Notes under the pieces: generated by a model | Database searches by the model: none | What the model was told of the DNA's origin: nothing | What the model saw: the letters and a program-made list of their open reading frames with translations, nothing else | Part shown: positions 8,565-17,762 of the stretch, piece after piece | Position numbering within the stretch: the first letter of the stretch is position 1 | Layout: every line of letters begins with the position of its first letter | Made by a program: the position numbers and the translations under genes | Source: Pedobacter aquae | GTDB lineage: Bacteria > Bacteroidota > Bacteroidia > Sphingobacteriales > Sphingobacteriaceae | NCBI RefSeq assembly: GCF_008195825.1 | Contig: NZ_CP043329.1 | Coordinates: forward strand, 3,224,001 to 3,288,000 | DNA: 64,000 bases | Direction: 5' to 3'

Positions 8565-10187
8565 CTAACCCTCTTTCGGCAACAAAAGCATCAAGCTTTC
8601 CAAGCTATCTGCTTCCTCTTTTTTCTTATCTGTACGCCAGCGCAAAATTCTTGGGAAACGTAAGGCTACGCCAGATTTATGTCGGCTAGATTTATTAATA
8701 CCCTCAAAACCTATTTCAAAAACAAGTTCTGGTTTAACGGTTCTAACAGGGCCAAATTTTTCTAAGGTATTTCTTTTGATAAAATAATCTATTTGGTTAA
8801 TTTCTTTATCGGTTAAACCGGAGTATGCTTTGGCAAAAGGAACCAGTTTATCGCCATCCCAAACGGCAAAAGTATAATCGGTATATAAATCGGCCCGACG
8901 GCCATGTCCTTTTTGGGCATAAATTAAAACAGCATCAATAGCTAAAGGGTCTATTTTCCATTTCCACCAATCGCCACGTTTTCTGCCCACTTGGTAGCTG
9001 GCAGCTTTTCTTTTCAGCATTAAACCTTCGGCTAGTTTAGCCCTAGATTGTTCTCTTACAACGGCTAGTTCATCCCAACTTTGTGCATGCACCAACTCAG
9101 AAATTCTGAAAATTTCTGGATGAAGGCTATCCTCTTGCAGCTTTTCTAAAAGCAATCTTCTATCGCTTTGGCTTTTATTTCTGATAGCTATACCCTCAAG
9201 CTCTAAAATATCATAAGCAATAAAAGCAACGGGGTTTTCTTGTAACAACTTTTTAGATAGGGTTTTACGCCCAATACGCGTTTGCAAAATATTAAAAGGT
9301 AAAGGTTGGTTGTTTTTAAAAGCTAAAATCTCGCCATCTAGTACTGTTCCATCGGGTAGGTTTTGGATAAAACGATGCAGTTCTGGAAATTTATCGGTAG
9401 CTAAATCTTCACCTCTACTCCAAATAAATATTTCACCTTTTCTGTGAATAATTTGTGCCCTGATACCGTCCCATTTCCATTCTACTTGCCATTGGGAGAT
9501 GGGGCCTAAACTGCTTTCTATTTCTAAAGCTGTTTTTTGTAGGTCTGAAGTTTCTTGTATAGGATAAGCCAGAAAAAATGGATAAGGCCGTGAGTTATCT
9601 GTGGAGGCATCCTCGGCAGCTATCAGTTGCTGAAAAGTAAATTCATCAGGGTTCCAGTTACCCATAATACGGTGGGTGATGGTTGCGGTATCTAGTTGGG
9701 CAATATCGGCCAAAGCCTTGACCACCAAATTTTGCGATACGCCAACTCTAAAGCCACCCGTAAGAATTTTAATGAACACAAATTTCTCTTGTTGGTCCAT
9801 GGTATCCCAAGCGGCTAATAGCCAACTTTTCTTTTCTTCCTCGGTTTTATCTTTTAGATCTTTTATTTCTGTAATCCATTGGCTTAACGTTTTATCTTGC
9901 TGATTGCTGGGCAGCGGCAATAACAGCGAAATGGTTTCTGCTAAATCGCCCACCACATCATAACTTTCTCTAAACAACCAATCTGGGGTTTTACTTTGTT
10001 CTAAAGCCCAGTCTTTTAACTGGGTACTATTAATTTGGCGTTTTGGTTTTCTGCCAGTAAATAAAGCCAACATATTTATTTTATCTTCATCAGAAACCTG
10101 TAAAAGGTATTCTTTTAAGATTTTTATCCGCTCGTTGGTTTTGTTAGTTTCATCTAGAGCTAGGAAGAGGTTAGCGAAATTTTTCAT
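8565..10187 (-). CDS. ATP-dependent DNA ligase (exonuclease/helicase-associated type)
   Basis: This 540-residue protein seals DNA nicks using ATP. The nucleophilic lysine is K238 in EWKWDGIRAQ (motif KxDGxR). Later nucleotidyltransferase motifs are visible: LDGEILAF, VAFIAYDILELEG, EGLMLKRK and WWKWK. The N-terminal 200 residues form the helical DNA-binding domain, and the C-terminal OB-fold contains GHGRRADLYTDYTFAVW. This is the bacterial ligase type that travels with an MBL exonuclease. Its ATG overlaps the stop of the exonuclease gene by 4 bp, so translation is probably coupled. The replicative NAD-dependent ligase should be elsewhere, so this one most likely serves repair. Confidence 0.93.
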   Translation of the reverse strand: MKNFANLFLALDETNKTNERIKILKEYLLQVSDEDKINMLALFTGRKPKRQINSTQLKDWALEQSKTPDWLFRESYDVVGDLAETISLLLPLPSNQQDKTLSQWITEIKDLKDKTEEEKKSWLLAAWDTMDQQEKFVFIKILTGGFRVGVSQNLVVKALADIAQLDTATITHRIMGNWNPDEFTFQQLIAAEDASTDNSRPYPFFLAYPIQETSDLQKTALEIESSLGPISQWQVEWKWDGIRAQIIHRKGEIFIWSRGEDLATDKFPELHRFIQNLPDGTVLDGEILAFKNNQPLPFNILQTRIGRKTLSKKLLQENPVAFIAYDILELEGIAIRNKSQSDRRLLLEKLQEDSLHPEIFRISELVHAQSWDELAVVREQSRAKLAEGLMLKRKAASYQVGRKRGDWWKWKIDPLAIDAVLIYAQKGHGRRADLYTDYTFAVWDGDKLVPFAKAYSGLTDKEINQIDYFIKRNTLEKFGPVRTVKPELVFEIGFEGINKSSRHKSGVALRFPRILRWRTDKKKEEADSLESLMLLLPKEG

Positions 10188-11203
10188 GCTTCACCTCCTT
10201 TTTCTTCTTCTAAGCTTTCATCGCCGTATAAAGTGTTGGCTTCATGCGCATCGTAACCAATTTCTCTTAAATACCTGCTAAAACTTGCTGTATAACCATG
10301 GGTAAGGTAAACGCTTTCGCAGGATGTAGCTTCTATAGCTTGAATGAGGCCATGCCAATCTGCATGGTCTGATAATACAAAACCTCTATCTGCCGCCCTT
10401 CTTCTTTTTGCACCTCTTATAGCCATCCAGCCAGAGCAATAGCCAAAGGAGTAAGGATTTAATTTTTTCATCCAAGGAGTGCCAACGGCAGAAGGCGGAC
10501 ATAAAACCAAATTACCTTTGATTTCTTCTTTAGTAGTGCTGGCGGTAATTTTATAGGTTTCTTTTAAGGAGATACCATTTTTTATTAAAGCATCATGCGT
10601 GTTTTGGATAACGCCGTGGGTGTAAACTTTACCAATATCGAGGTTTAGATTTTGGAGAATACGTTGTGCTTTGCCTAAAGAGTAGCCTACCAAAACGGAT
10701 GTTTTTCCTTGTTGATGATTTTCATGCCACCAATCATTTATACCCATAAAAATCTCTTGTTGAGGTTTCCAGGTGTAAACAGGCATCCCAAACGTACACT
10801 CTGATATGAAAGAATGGCATTTTACAGGTTCAAAAGGGGTAGAAATGCCATCATCTTCAAGTTTATAATCTCCAGAAACTACCCAAACTTCGCCTTCATA
10901 TTCTACCCTTACCTGTGCCGAGCCAATGATATGACCAGCAGGATGAAGTGATATTTTTACCCCATTTCTAATGATGCTTTGGTTATAAGCAATAGTTTCT
11001 AAAGAGATATCGCCTAAGCGGTATTTTAAAATTTCTTTTGATAAATGATGAGCCAAATAGTGTTTATTACCCCAGCGGGCATGGTCGCTATGGGCATGAG
11101 TAATAACTGCATAGTTAACCGGTTTCCAAGGATCGATATAAAAATCTCCTTGCTGGCAGTAAATACCAAATTGGTTAAACTCTAAAAGCGGTTTTTTACT
11201 CAT
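10184..11203 (-). CDS. Ligase-associated metallo-beta-lactamase-fold DNA exonuclease
   Basis: This 339-residue MBL-fold/beta-CASP-like nuclease resembles SNM1/Artemis and CPSF enzymes. The metal-binding motif HAHSDHARWG lies near residue 35, HPAGHIIGSAQ near 107, SGDYK near 130, and SDHADWHGL with LTHGYT near the C-terminus. The family is known to be linked to an ATP-dependent DNA ligase, as here. It probably processes DNA ends before sealing. It is the first gene of the presumed exonuclease-ligase-helicase/nuclease operon. The upstream gap to oxyR is only 53 bp and holds no terminator I can see, so read-through from oxyR is possible. Confidence 0.9.
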   Translation of the reverse strand: MSKKPLLEFNQFGIYCQQGDFYIDPWKPVNYAVITHAHSDHARWGNKHYLAHHLSKEILKYRLGDISLETIAYNQSIIRNGVKISLHPAGHIIGSAQVRVEYEGEVWVVSGDYKLEDDGISTPFEPVKCHSFISECTFGMPVYTWKPQQEIFMGINDWWHENHQQGKTSVLVGYSLGKAQRILQNLNLDIGKVYTHGVIQNTHDALIKNGISLKETYKITASTTKEEIKGNLVLCPPSAVGTPWMKKLNPYSFGYCSGWMAIRGAKRRRAADRGFVLSDHADWHGLIQAIEATSCESVYLTHGYTASFSRYLREIGYDAHEANTLYGDESLEEEKGGEA

Positions 11204-11256
11204 ACAAAGGTGATAACCTAAAATTGAGCCATTTAGTTCTGCTGAAAAGAAAATTA

Positions 11257-12186
11257 TTAGATATTGATGATCTCTTTCTTCTTTTTAGATTTCATTCTTT
11301 TAGGTACGCTTTCTAGTATTTCTTCTTCTAAGGCATCAATAGTTCTTTTTTTGATGTAGTTGGCGTGTGTTACGATGCTGATTTCTCTGCTAGGTTCTGG
11401 ACTTTTAAAATATCTTATTTTATCTAATTGTTTAACAGAGAAGTGTTGCAAAGAAAGCTCAGGCAGAATGGTAATACCATCATTTAAATCTACCATCCTG
11501 ATTAAAGTTTCTATACTACCGGTATTGTATTCTAAATTTTGCAGACTGGCTTTTTTATGTTTACAGATATTGAGTACTTGGTTGCGCATGCAATGGCCTT
11601 CGTTTAAAAGCCATAAATCATCCATATCTAAATCTCCGGCTTGTAAAGATTTCTTTTTATAAACCGGGCTGGTTTTAGAAACATAGCTCACAAAGTTTTC
11701 ATAATAGATAGGGCGCTCGGTTAAGCTGCTTTCATCTAAAGGTGTAGCCAATATGCCACAGTCTAACAAGTTATTTTTAAGCTTTTGGATAATGGTTTCT
11801 GTGGTAAGTTCTGATATAGATAATTTTACTTTAGGATATTTTTCTCTGAAACTACCAATAACTTTAGGGAGCAAATAAGGCGCTACAGTTGGTATAACCC
11901 CAATTCTGAGTTCGCCGCTTATTTCCCCTTTACGTTCGTTAATAACTTCATTTATTTTATAGCTCTCTTGTAATACCCTTCTAGCTTGGTTAATAACCTC
12001 TACCCCAATTTCCGTTGGAACAACAGGCTGGCGGGTTCTATCAAAAAGCTTTACACCTAGTGTTTCTTCAAGTTTTTGAACCTGCATACTTAAAGTAGGT
12101 TGCGTTACAAAACATTTCTCTGCCGCCATAACGAAGCTTCTATAAGTATCAACGGCAACGATATATTCTAATTGAACTATTGTCAT
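11257..12186 (-). CDS. oxyR: Hydrogen peroxide-sensing LysR-type regulator OxyR
   Basis: This 309-residue protein has an N-terminal winged helix-turn-helix (residues 1-60, with FVTQPTLSMQVQKLEETLG) and a periplasmic-binding-like effector domain from about residue 92. The redox pair is C199 and C208 in EGHCMRNQVLNIC, the same spacing and numbering as in E. coli OxyR. This supports a thiol-disulfide peroxide sensor rather than a generic LysR protein. OxyR normally activates catalase, peroxiredoxin and iron-sequestering genes, but none lie next to it here. On the minus strand a box TATATTTA ends only 3 bp before the ATG, so the message may be almost leaderless. Confidence 0.92.
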   Translation of the reverse strand: MTIVQLEYIVAVDTYRSFVMAAEKCFVTQPTLSMQVQKLEETLGVKLFDRTRQPVVPTEIGVEVINQARRVLQESYKINEVINERKGEISGELRIGVIPTVAPYLLPKVIGSFREKYPKVKLSISELTTETIIQKLKNNLLDCGILATPLDESSLTERPIYYENFVSYVSKTSPVYKKKSLQAGDLDMDDLWLLNEGHCMRNQVLNICKHKKASLQNLEYNTGSIETLIRMVDLNDGITILPELSLQHFSVKQLDKIRYFKSPEPSREISIVTHANYIKKRTIDALEEEILESVPKRMKSKKKKEIINI

Positions 12187-12407
12187 GCCTAAATATAGAT
12201 AAAAACTATAGAACTAGTAGCGTGGTAACCAGAATTATAATAGGTCTATATCCCTTATTTAAGGTATATAAGCAATCCCTCCTGAAGGGATATTTGCCTT
12301 GTTTTTAACAATTCAAAAATTAAAAAAATTAATTTTTAATAGAACAATATTCTATTTAACGTTCAAGCTTTGTTGAAAGGCATTAATTTAATTAAAAAAT
12401 CTAACAG

Positions 12408-14423
12408 ATGAGATTCTTTTCAAATCTTAAATACACACTTTTTATAAGTGCTTTTTTATTGTCATTAAGGCTAATGGCGCAAACAACCACAGAGGTTAGT
12501 GTGCCGTTTAATAATGGAGCAATAGGTGTTCAAGGAACAAATCCGCAAAAATTAAATAATTTGCAAAACTTTCAGACACTCCTATTAAGTAAGGCTTATT
12601 TTATTCAAAACTCAAGTACTAGTCAGTTTTTTTTGCAAGGAAATGATATTCCTGGTACGCTACGATTGATTACTAATACCAATCAAATTCTAGACATTCA
12701 AGGTGCTATTGTTTGGAGAGAGGCTAATAATCCTAACTTTATTGGCTTTGTACCAAGTCCTGCTAGTACGTTTTCTATTAATCTAAATGCTTTTGGTGGA
12801 GCTAATTATGTTATAACACAAAATTCTAATTTTGCCCTTCAATTTAATAACAAAACTTTCAGCTTCATTAATGGAAGTAATCTAGATGGAAATGCTGCAA
12901 TGTCATCCGTCTTAAGTGATTTAAATGCCTATTTAGCAACCACAAACAGCTTAAAACCAAGTGGCCCTGTTACAGTATTGTCTCAAACAACCTCAAGTAC
13001 TACGCCTACTATTACAGGTGTTGCAACTTTAGCGGCAGGACAAAGTTTAACGGTAGTTGTTAATAATGTGTTATATAGCGCCTCAAATGGACTTGTTGTA
13101 AATAATGGAAATTGGTCTCTTGCTATTCCTAGTGCACTTCCATTAGGCACATATTCTGTTACAGCTACCATCACAAATACTGATGGATATATATTAAGTG
13201 ATGTAACCTCTAATGAGCTTGTTATTACCGCTCCATCAACAGAAATAACTGTTTCAGACATTTCTGTAACAGAAAGTAATGGTTACGGTATTTTCACAGT
13301 GCAAGGGCCCGCAAATTCTTTTGTGTCTTTGTTTTTGAATGATGGTACGGCTAGGGGCTTAGGTGTGGATTATGGCGCAATAGCATCACAAACTACTTTA
13401 GGTCTATCTAGTTTGGAGGTTTCTAGAGATAATGGTGCAACATGGACTGTTTACAAAGATTTTATACAGTTACCTAGTTCATTTGCCTTAAAAGTAAGAA
13501 CGCCAATTAATGATGACAATATTGCTGAAGTTGCAGAAACTTTTAGGTTAGTAGTAAAACCTATTGCTGTAAATTTAGCTACTACAGATTTGTATGATGT
13601 TAATTATAATACTATTAATTTATCAGGGCTTACGCTGATATCAGGTGCGGCAGAAGCTGTAAATGCAGTTTACGGAAAAACCAATGCCATTACCATAAAC
13701 TCACAAGCAATTGACGTAAGAGTCACAATTGTAGGAAGATCAAACATTGGAACGGCTGCTGACGATTTTGTGTTTGATGAAGACGCTACCAATAATACCA
13801 GATTTCAATCAGAATTAAATTCTACAAACAGTGCGGGTAGTTTTATCGATTATAGAATTCAATTTTTTAGATCGGGAACAACTACGCCAGTCGCCTTAAC
13901 CAATTTTTTTGTAACCGGTGTAGATGTAGATGGCGCTAGTTTATCAGTAAGAGAATACATAGAGCTTAGTAACTTTAGTAGCTATACGGTTAATAATCCA
14001 ACAGGTCTTACTGTAGGTGTTTCTCCCGCTAACCCAAACAACACAAGATTTACAGGTTTAAGCAATAGCTTAAGTGGTATTGTGTTTGAAAATACAGCAT
14101 CGTTTATTGCAAATTATCAAAGCCCATTAACAGAATTAAATTTTAGAAAAGGTATAACCGGGGCCGTAGCTACGGCAAGGCAGTTTTCTGTTAGTTTTGG
14201 AGAAGCAATTGGCACATTTACAAATCCATCACAAACAGCTAATGATGATTCTAAAATTTCTACTGCAACTATTACAGATAATGATGCAGATGCAACAAAG
14301 TCTACCATTGCGGCAAATCCTATAGCTATAACAGCTAATGGTATAAGTACCTCAACTATTACAGTTCAGTTAAAAGATATTTCAGGTAATAACCTAACAA
14401 CTTCTGGGGTACAGTTGTGGTGA
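12408..14423 (+). CDS. Type IX secretion substrate / giant adhesin, N-terminal part (frameshifted)
   Basis: Residues 1-25 form a signal peptide (cleavage near LMAQ). The rest of the 671-residue piece is Ser/Thr/Asn-rich beta-sandwich material typical of very large surface proteins. It contains a Calx-beta-like stretch (INDDNIAEVAETFRLVV) and ends inside a Big_1/invasin-like Ig domain (ISTSTITVQLKDISGNNL). The frame stops at TGA 14421-14423. The same Ig domain continues in the next frame from about 14410. Adding one G to the run at 14406-14409 changes the ending to SGGTVVVTTSAG and fuses it to the downstream part, giving about 1458 residues. No export or stability can be assumed for this part alone. 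Confidence 0.8.
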   Translation: MRFFSNLKYTLFISAFLLSLRLMAQTTTEVSVPFNNGAIGVQGTNPQKLNNLQNFQTLLLSKAYFIQNSSTSQFFLQGNDIPGTLRLITNTNQILDIQGAIVWREANNPNFIGFVPSPASTFSINLNAFGGANYVITQNSNFALQFNNKTFSFINGSNLDGNAAMSSVLSDLNAYLATTNSLKPSGPVTVLSQTTSSTTPTITGVATLAAGQSLTVVVNNVLYSASNGLVVNNGNWSLAIPSALPLGTYSVTATITNTDGYILSDVTSNELVITAPSTEITVSDISVTESNGYGIFTVQGPANSFVSLFLNDGTARGLGVDYGAIASQTTLGLSSLEVSRDNGATWTVYKDFIQLPSSFALKVRTPINDDNIAEVAETFRLVVKPIAVNLATTDLYDVNYNTINLSGLTLISGAAEAVNAVYGKTNAITINSQAIDVRVTIVGRSNIGTAADDFVFDEDATNNTRFQSELNSTNSAGSFIDYRIQFFRSGTTTPVALTNFFVTGVDVDGASLSVREYIELSNFSSYTVNNPTGLTVGVSPANPNNTRFTGLSNSLSGIVFENTASFIANYQSPLTELNFRKGITGAVATARQFSVSFGEAIGTFTNPSQTANDDSKISTATITDNDADATKSTIAANPIAITANGISTSTITVQLKDISGNNLTTSGVQLW

Positions 14424-16783
14424 CTACCTCAGCAGGGTCTCTTGGTACAGTTGTTAACAACAATAATGGAACTTACACAGTTACATTAACCAGCGGAACT
14501 TCAGTTACAACAGCAACATTGGGTTTCACTATTAATGGTACAACAGCTACTGGAGCTAATAGCACTACTACTGTAGGCTTTACAGCTAAAGCGGCATCAA
14601 GTATTGTGGTAACAGGTTCACAAACTTTTAATTTTACAGGGTCTCCGCAAGGTCCAAATACTTCTACAGTAACAGGTTCAACCGGTGCTGTAACTTATAC
14701 GTATAGCGGTACTGGAAGTACAGTTTATGGTCCAACTAGTACAGCGCCTACAAATGTAGGTACTTATCAAGTTGTTGCTGTTTTAAATTCTGATAACAAT
14801 TTTCTTAGCGCTACCTCAGCCCCGTTCACTTTCGCTATCACTATAGTAGATACTGATGGTGACGGTATTCCGGACGGACAAGAATTAACAGACGGCACAG
14901 ATCCAAGAAATCCAGATAGCGATGGCGATGGCGTAAGCGATGGTGTTGAGAAAACAGATGGTACCAGCGGTACAAATGGATGTGATTATAAGTCAACAAG
15001 CCAAGTAATAGCCAATGTGAGCACAGCATGGAGAGCATTAGATTGCGATAATGATGGTGTAACCAACGGACAAGAATTAACAGACGGCACAGACCCAAGA
15101 AATCCAGATAGCGATGGCGATGGGGTAAGCGATGGTGTTGAGAAAACAGATGGTACTAGCGGTACAAATGGATGTGATTATAAGTTAACAAGCCAAGTAA
15201 TAGCCAATGTAAGCACAGCATGGAGAGCATTAGATTGCGATAATGATGGTGTAACCAACGGACAAGAATTAACAGACGGCACAGACCCAAGAAATCCAGA
15301 TAGCGATGGCGATGGCGTAAGCGATGGTGTTGAGAAAACAGATGGTACCAGCGGTACAAATGGATGTGATTATAAGCCAACAAGCCAAGTAATAGCCAAT
15401 GTAAGCACAGCATGGAGAGCATTAGATTGCGATAATGATGGTGTAACCAACGGACAAGAATTAACAGACGGCGCAGACCCAAGAAATCCAGATAGCGATG
15501 GCGATGGCGTAAGCGATGGTGTTGAGAAAACAGATGGTACTAGCGGTACAAATGGATGTGATTATAAGTTAACAAGCCAAGTAATAGCCAATGTAAGCAC
15601 AGCATGGAGAGCATTAGATTGCGATAATGATGGTGTAAATAATGGTCAAGAAATATTAAATGGAACTAGCCCATTAGTAGCTCCACCATTAAACTTACGT
15701 TACAACAATACACCACAAACGGTGATATGTAATGCGGCTATGGTTGCAATGGTACCTACTTCAAGTGGTACAGCAATAACCTTATACACGATATCTCCAA
15801 GTTTACCTTCGGGTTTAAGCATTAACCCAACAACAGGCGAGATAACAGGAGTTTTAACAGCTACATTATCGGGCAGTCAAACATATACGGTAACGGGGAG
15901 TAATCCAGGAGGTTCAACGACGGCACAGGTGACATTAATTTTCAACAGTGCGCCAACGAATATTGGATTAAGCCCATCGGCTATTTACGAGAACAATGCA
16001 GCAGGCGTAAATATTGGAAGTTTAAGCAGTACGGATATAGATCCAGGAGATACGCATACTTACACATTAGTGTCAGGTTCAGGATCAGATGATAATGCAA
16101 ACTTCAGCATAGTAGGTAATACCATCAGAACCAATACAGTATTTAACTACAATACCAAAAACAGCTATACTGTAAGAATCAGAAGCACAGATGCGGGTGG
16201 TTTAAGTTTCGAAAAAGTATTTGTGATTAGCGTGTTGAAATCACCAGATGCAACAGCAACAGGTACCTTAACAGGCAGCAATGATATAGTTGGATCAGGA
16301 AAGAATGTAACGATAAGTAAAGGCTATAGTTCACAACTGAATGTAACAGGTTCAGGTCTGGTAAGTTATAGCTGGTCACCATCAACAGGCTTAAGCGCTA
16401 CTAATATTGCTAATCCGGTAGCGAGCCCATCAGTCACCACTACTTATGCAGTAACGGTAACCAATAGCTTGGGCTTAAGTACGGTAGTTTATGTAACGGT
16501 AACCGTACTAGAAGACTATAGCCTAACCCCAGGTAATTTAGTAACCCCAAATAACGATGGCTTTAATGATACGTGGGTGATAGCGAATATCCAGAGCTAT
16601 CCAGATAATGAGGTAACGATAATAGACAAAGCAGGAAGAGTAGTATACAGCAAGAAAGGATACACGAATGATTGGAACGGACAGTTCAACGGTCAGGAGT
16701 TAGTAAGCGGGACGTATTACTACATCATCAATTTTGGAAAAGGAATCAATCCAAAAAGAGGGTTCATTACTGTAATTAGATAA
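14417..16783 (+). CDS. Type IX secretion substrate / giant adhesin, C-terminal part with CHU_C sorting domain (frameshifted)
   Basis: This 788-residue piece has no signal peptide, and its GTG start lies inside the same Ig domain as the preceding frame, so it is the continuation of one gene. In order it has the rest of a Big_1-like domain, an MBG-like domain ending near residue 140, four 64-residue thrombospondin-3-like Ca-binding repeats (DSDGDGVSDG and DCDNDGV, about residues 145-410), a putative-Ig domain, a cadherin-like domain (near NAPTNIGLSPS, DIDPGDTH), and a PKD-like segment. It ends in a CHU_C gliding-motility-associated domain (TPNNDGFNDTW ... WNGQFNGQELVSGTYYY). That domain is a type B signal for type IX secretion. 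The stop overlaps the PorP/SprF start by 1 bp. Confidence 0.85.
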   Translation: MVTTSAGSLGTVVNNNNGTYTVTLTSGTSVTTATLGFTINGTTATGANSTTTVGFTAKAASSIVVTGSQTFNFTGSPQGPNTSTVTGSTGAVTYTYSGTGSTVYGPTSTAPTNVGTYQVVAVLNSDNNFLSATSAPFTFAITIVDTDGDGIPDGQELTDGTDPRNPDSDGDGVSDGVEKTDGTSGTNGCDYKSTSQVIANVSTAWRALDCDNDGVTNGQELTDGTDPRNPDSDGDGVSDGVEKTDGTSGTNGCDYKLTSQVIANVSTAWRALDCDNDGVTNGQELTDGTDPRNPDSDGDGVSDGVEKTDGTSGTNGCDYKPTSQVIANVSTAWRALDCDNDGVTNGQELTDGADPRNPDSDGDGVSDGVEKTDGTSGTNGCDYKLTSQVIANVSTAWRALDCDNDGVNNGQEILNGTSPLVAPPLNLRYNNTPQTVICNAAMVAMVPTSSGTAITLYTISPSLPSGLSINPTTGEITGVLTATLSGSQTYTVTGSNPGGSTTAQVTLIFNSAPTNIGLSPSAIYENNAAGVNIGSLSSTDIDPGDTHTYTLVSGSGSDDNANFSIVGNTIRTNTVFNYNTKNSYTVRIRSTDAGGLSFEKVFVISVLKSPDATATGTLTGSNDIVGSGKNVTISKGYSSQLNVTGSGLVSYSWSPSTGLSATNIANPVASPSVTTTYAVTVTNSLGLSTVVYVTVTVLEDYSLTPGNLVTPNNDGFNDTWVIANIQSYPDNEVTIIDKAGRVVYSKKGYTNDWNGQFNGQELVSGTYYYIINFGKGINPKRGFITVIR
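14882..15649 (+). repeat. Four tandem 192-bp repeats encoding TSP3-like calcium-binding units
   Basis: The unit begins at 14882, 15074, 15266 and 15458, a constant period of 192 bp (64 residues). A degenerate fifth copy begins at 15650. Copies are nearly identical at the DNA level. The variable residue after CDYK is S, L, P, L in copies 1-4. Copies 1 and 3 share GGTACCAGCGG while copies 2 and 4 share GGTACTAGCGG, which points to duplication of a two-unit block. Confidence 0.95.
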
Positions 16784-17691
16784 TGATAAAAAGAAGCAAT
16801 CGAATGAGAAGAATAAATATACAGTTAGTAATGTTGATGATGACCTTACTAAGCGCATTAAGTTTACAAGGACAGATCAACCCATTAGGGTCACAGTATT
16901 TCCAGAACCGTTATTTGGCAAACCCAGCCATGGCCGGAATAGAGGGAGGCTTAAACGTAAATATAGGCTACAGAAATCAGTGGCAAAAGATGCCGGGCTC
17001 TCCAAAGAATACATCAATGACGGTAGATTATAGAGCCAACAAAGTAGGCGTTGGTGTAAACTTTTATAAAGACCAAGCAGGCTTATTAACGAGCAATACA
17101 TACAAAGGAACCTTTTCCTACCATATGCCAGTAAGCAGCAGAGGTGATGAGTTACACTTTGGCTTATCTGTAGGCTTGAGTAATGACCGCTTAGATAATG
17201 GAGGTATTGTTGGCAATACGGCAGACCCATTAGCGGCGCAGTTTAATGATATAGGTATGGATTTTCAGGGCGACTTTGGAATGGCTTATACTGCAGATAA
17301 GTTAACGGTGGAAGGGGCATGGAATAACCTGAGAGATAAGCTACAAAATGATAGAAGCGATGATGTCAACTATAACACGTTTTACACCTCTATATCTTAT
17401 GAGTTTGAGGTACAAGACTGGAAGTTATATCCAAAGGCAGTGTACAGAGGTGTAAATAACTACAAGAATATATTGGATATAGGCGCAGAGGTAAAGACGG
17501 GAAATGAGGATTTAGGGGTATTGGGGATGTACCATACGAATAAGAGTTTCAGTTTGGGCGTAAGCTATGAGCATAAGAAGCAATGGGAGTTTATGTTTTT
17601 CTACAACGACCCAACAGCAGTATTAGAGAACTACTCAAACGGAAGCTTTGAGTTAGGCTTAAGGGTGAAGTTAGAGAAGAGAAAGAAATAA
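16783..17691 (+). CDS. PorP/SprF family type IX secretion system membrane protein
   Basis: This 302-residue outer-membrane protein has a signal peptide (about residues 8-30, ending SLQGQ). It then shows the family pattern: QYFQNRYLANPAMAGIE, an NIGYRNQW segment near residue 60, and beta-strand repeats up to the end (GMYHTNKSFSLGVSYEHK). PorP/SprF proteins occur in pairs with CHU_C-bearing substrates and are thought to anchor or aid their secretion, which matches the 1-bp overlap with the adhesin stop. The methionine at 16804 is an equally good start, because it places a typical signal peptide right at the N-terminus. Confidence 0.9.
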   Translation: MIKRSNRMRRINIQLVMLMMTLLSALSLQGQINPLGSQYFQNRYLANPAMAGIEGGLNVNIGYRNQWQKMPGSPKNTSMTVDYRANKVGVGVNFYKDQAGLLTSNTYKGTFSYHMPVSSRGDELHFGLSVGLSNDRLDNGGIVGNTADPLAAQFNDIGMDFQGDFGMAYTADKLTVEGAWNNLRDKLQNDRSDDVNYNTFYTSISYEFEVQDWKLYPKAVYRGVNNYKNILDIGAEVKTGNEDLGVLGMYHTNKSFSLGVSYEHKKQWEFMFFYNDPTAVLENYSNGSFELGLRVKLEKRKK

Positions 17692-17710
17692 AAGGTGAAT
17701 ATTTATATGT

Positions 17711-17746
17711 AAAAAAGGTCCTAACTGCTAGATTAGGACCTTTTTT
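17711..17746. terminator. Bidirectional rho-independent terminator between the PorP/SprF gene and glmS
   Basis: A perfect 14-bp stem (AAAAAAGGTCCTAA at 17711-17724 with its complement at 17733-17746) encloses an 8-nt loop. It has A and T tracts on both sides and sits between the two convergent genes. Confidence 0.9.
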
Positions 17747-17762
17747 ATGACTCAAAATCTGC

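Noticed and set aside
14841-15482. Minus-strand open frames rich in Leu, Arg and His opposite the adhesin repeats
   Set aside because: They repeat with the same 192-bp period and have no domain. They are mirror artefacts of the TSP3 repeats.
14882-15649. Possible CRISPR array because of regular direct repeats
   Set aside because: The 192-bp units are contiguous with no unique spacers and are in frame as part of a protein with DxDxDG Ca-binding motifs.
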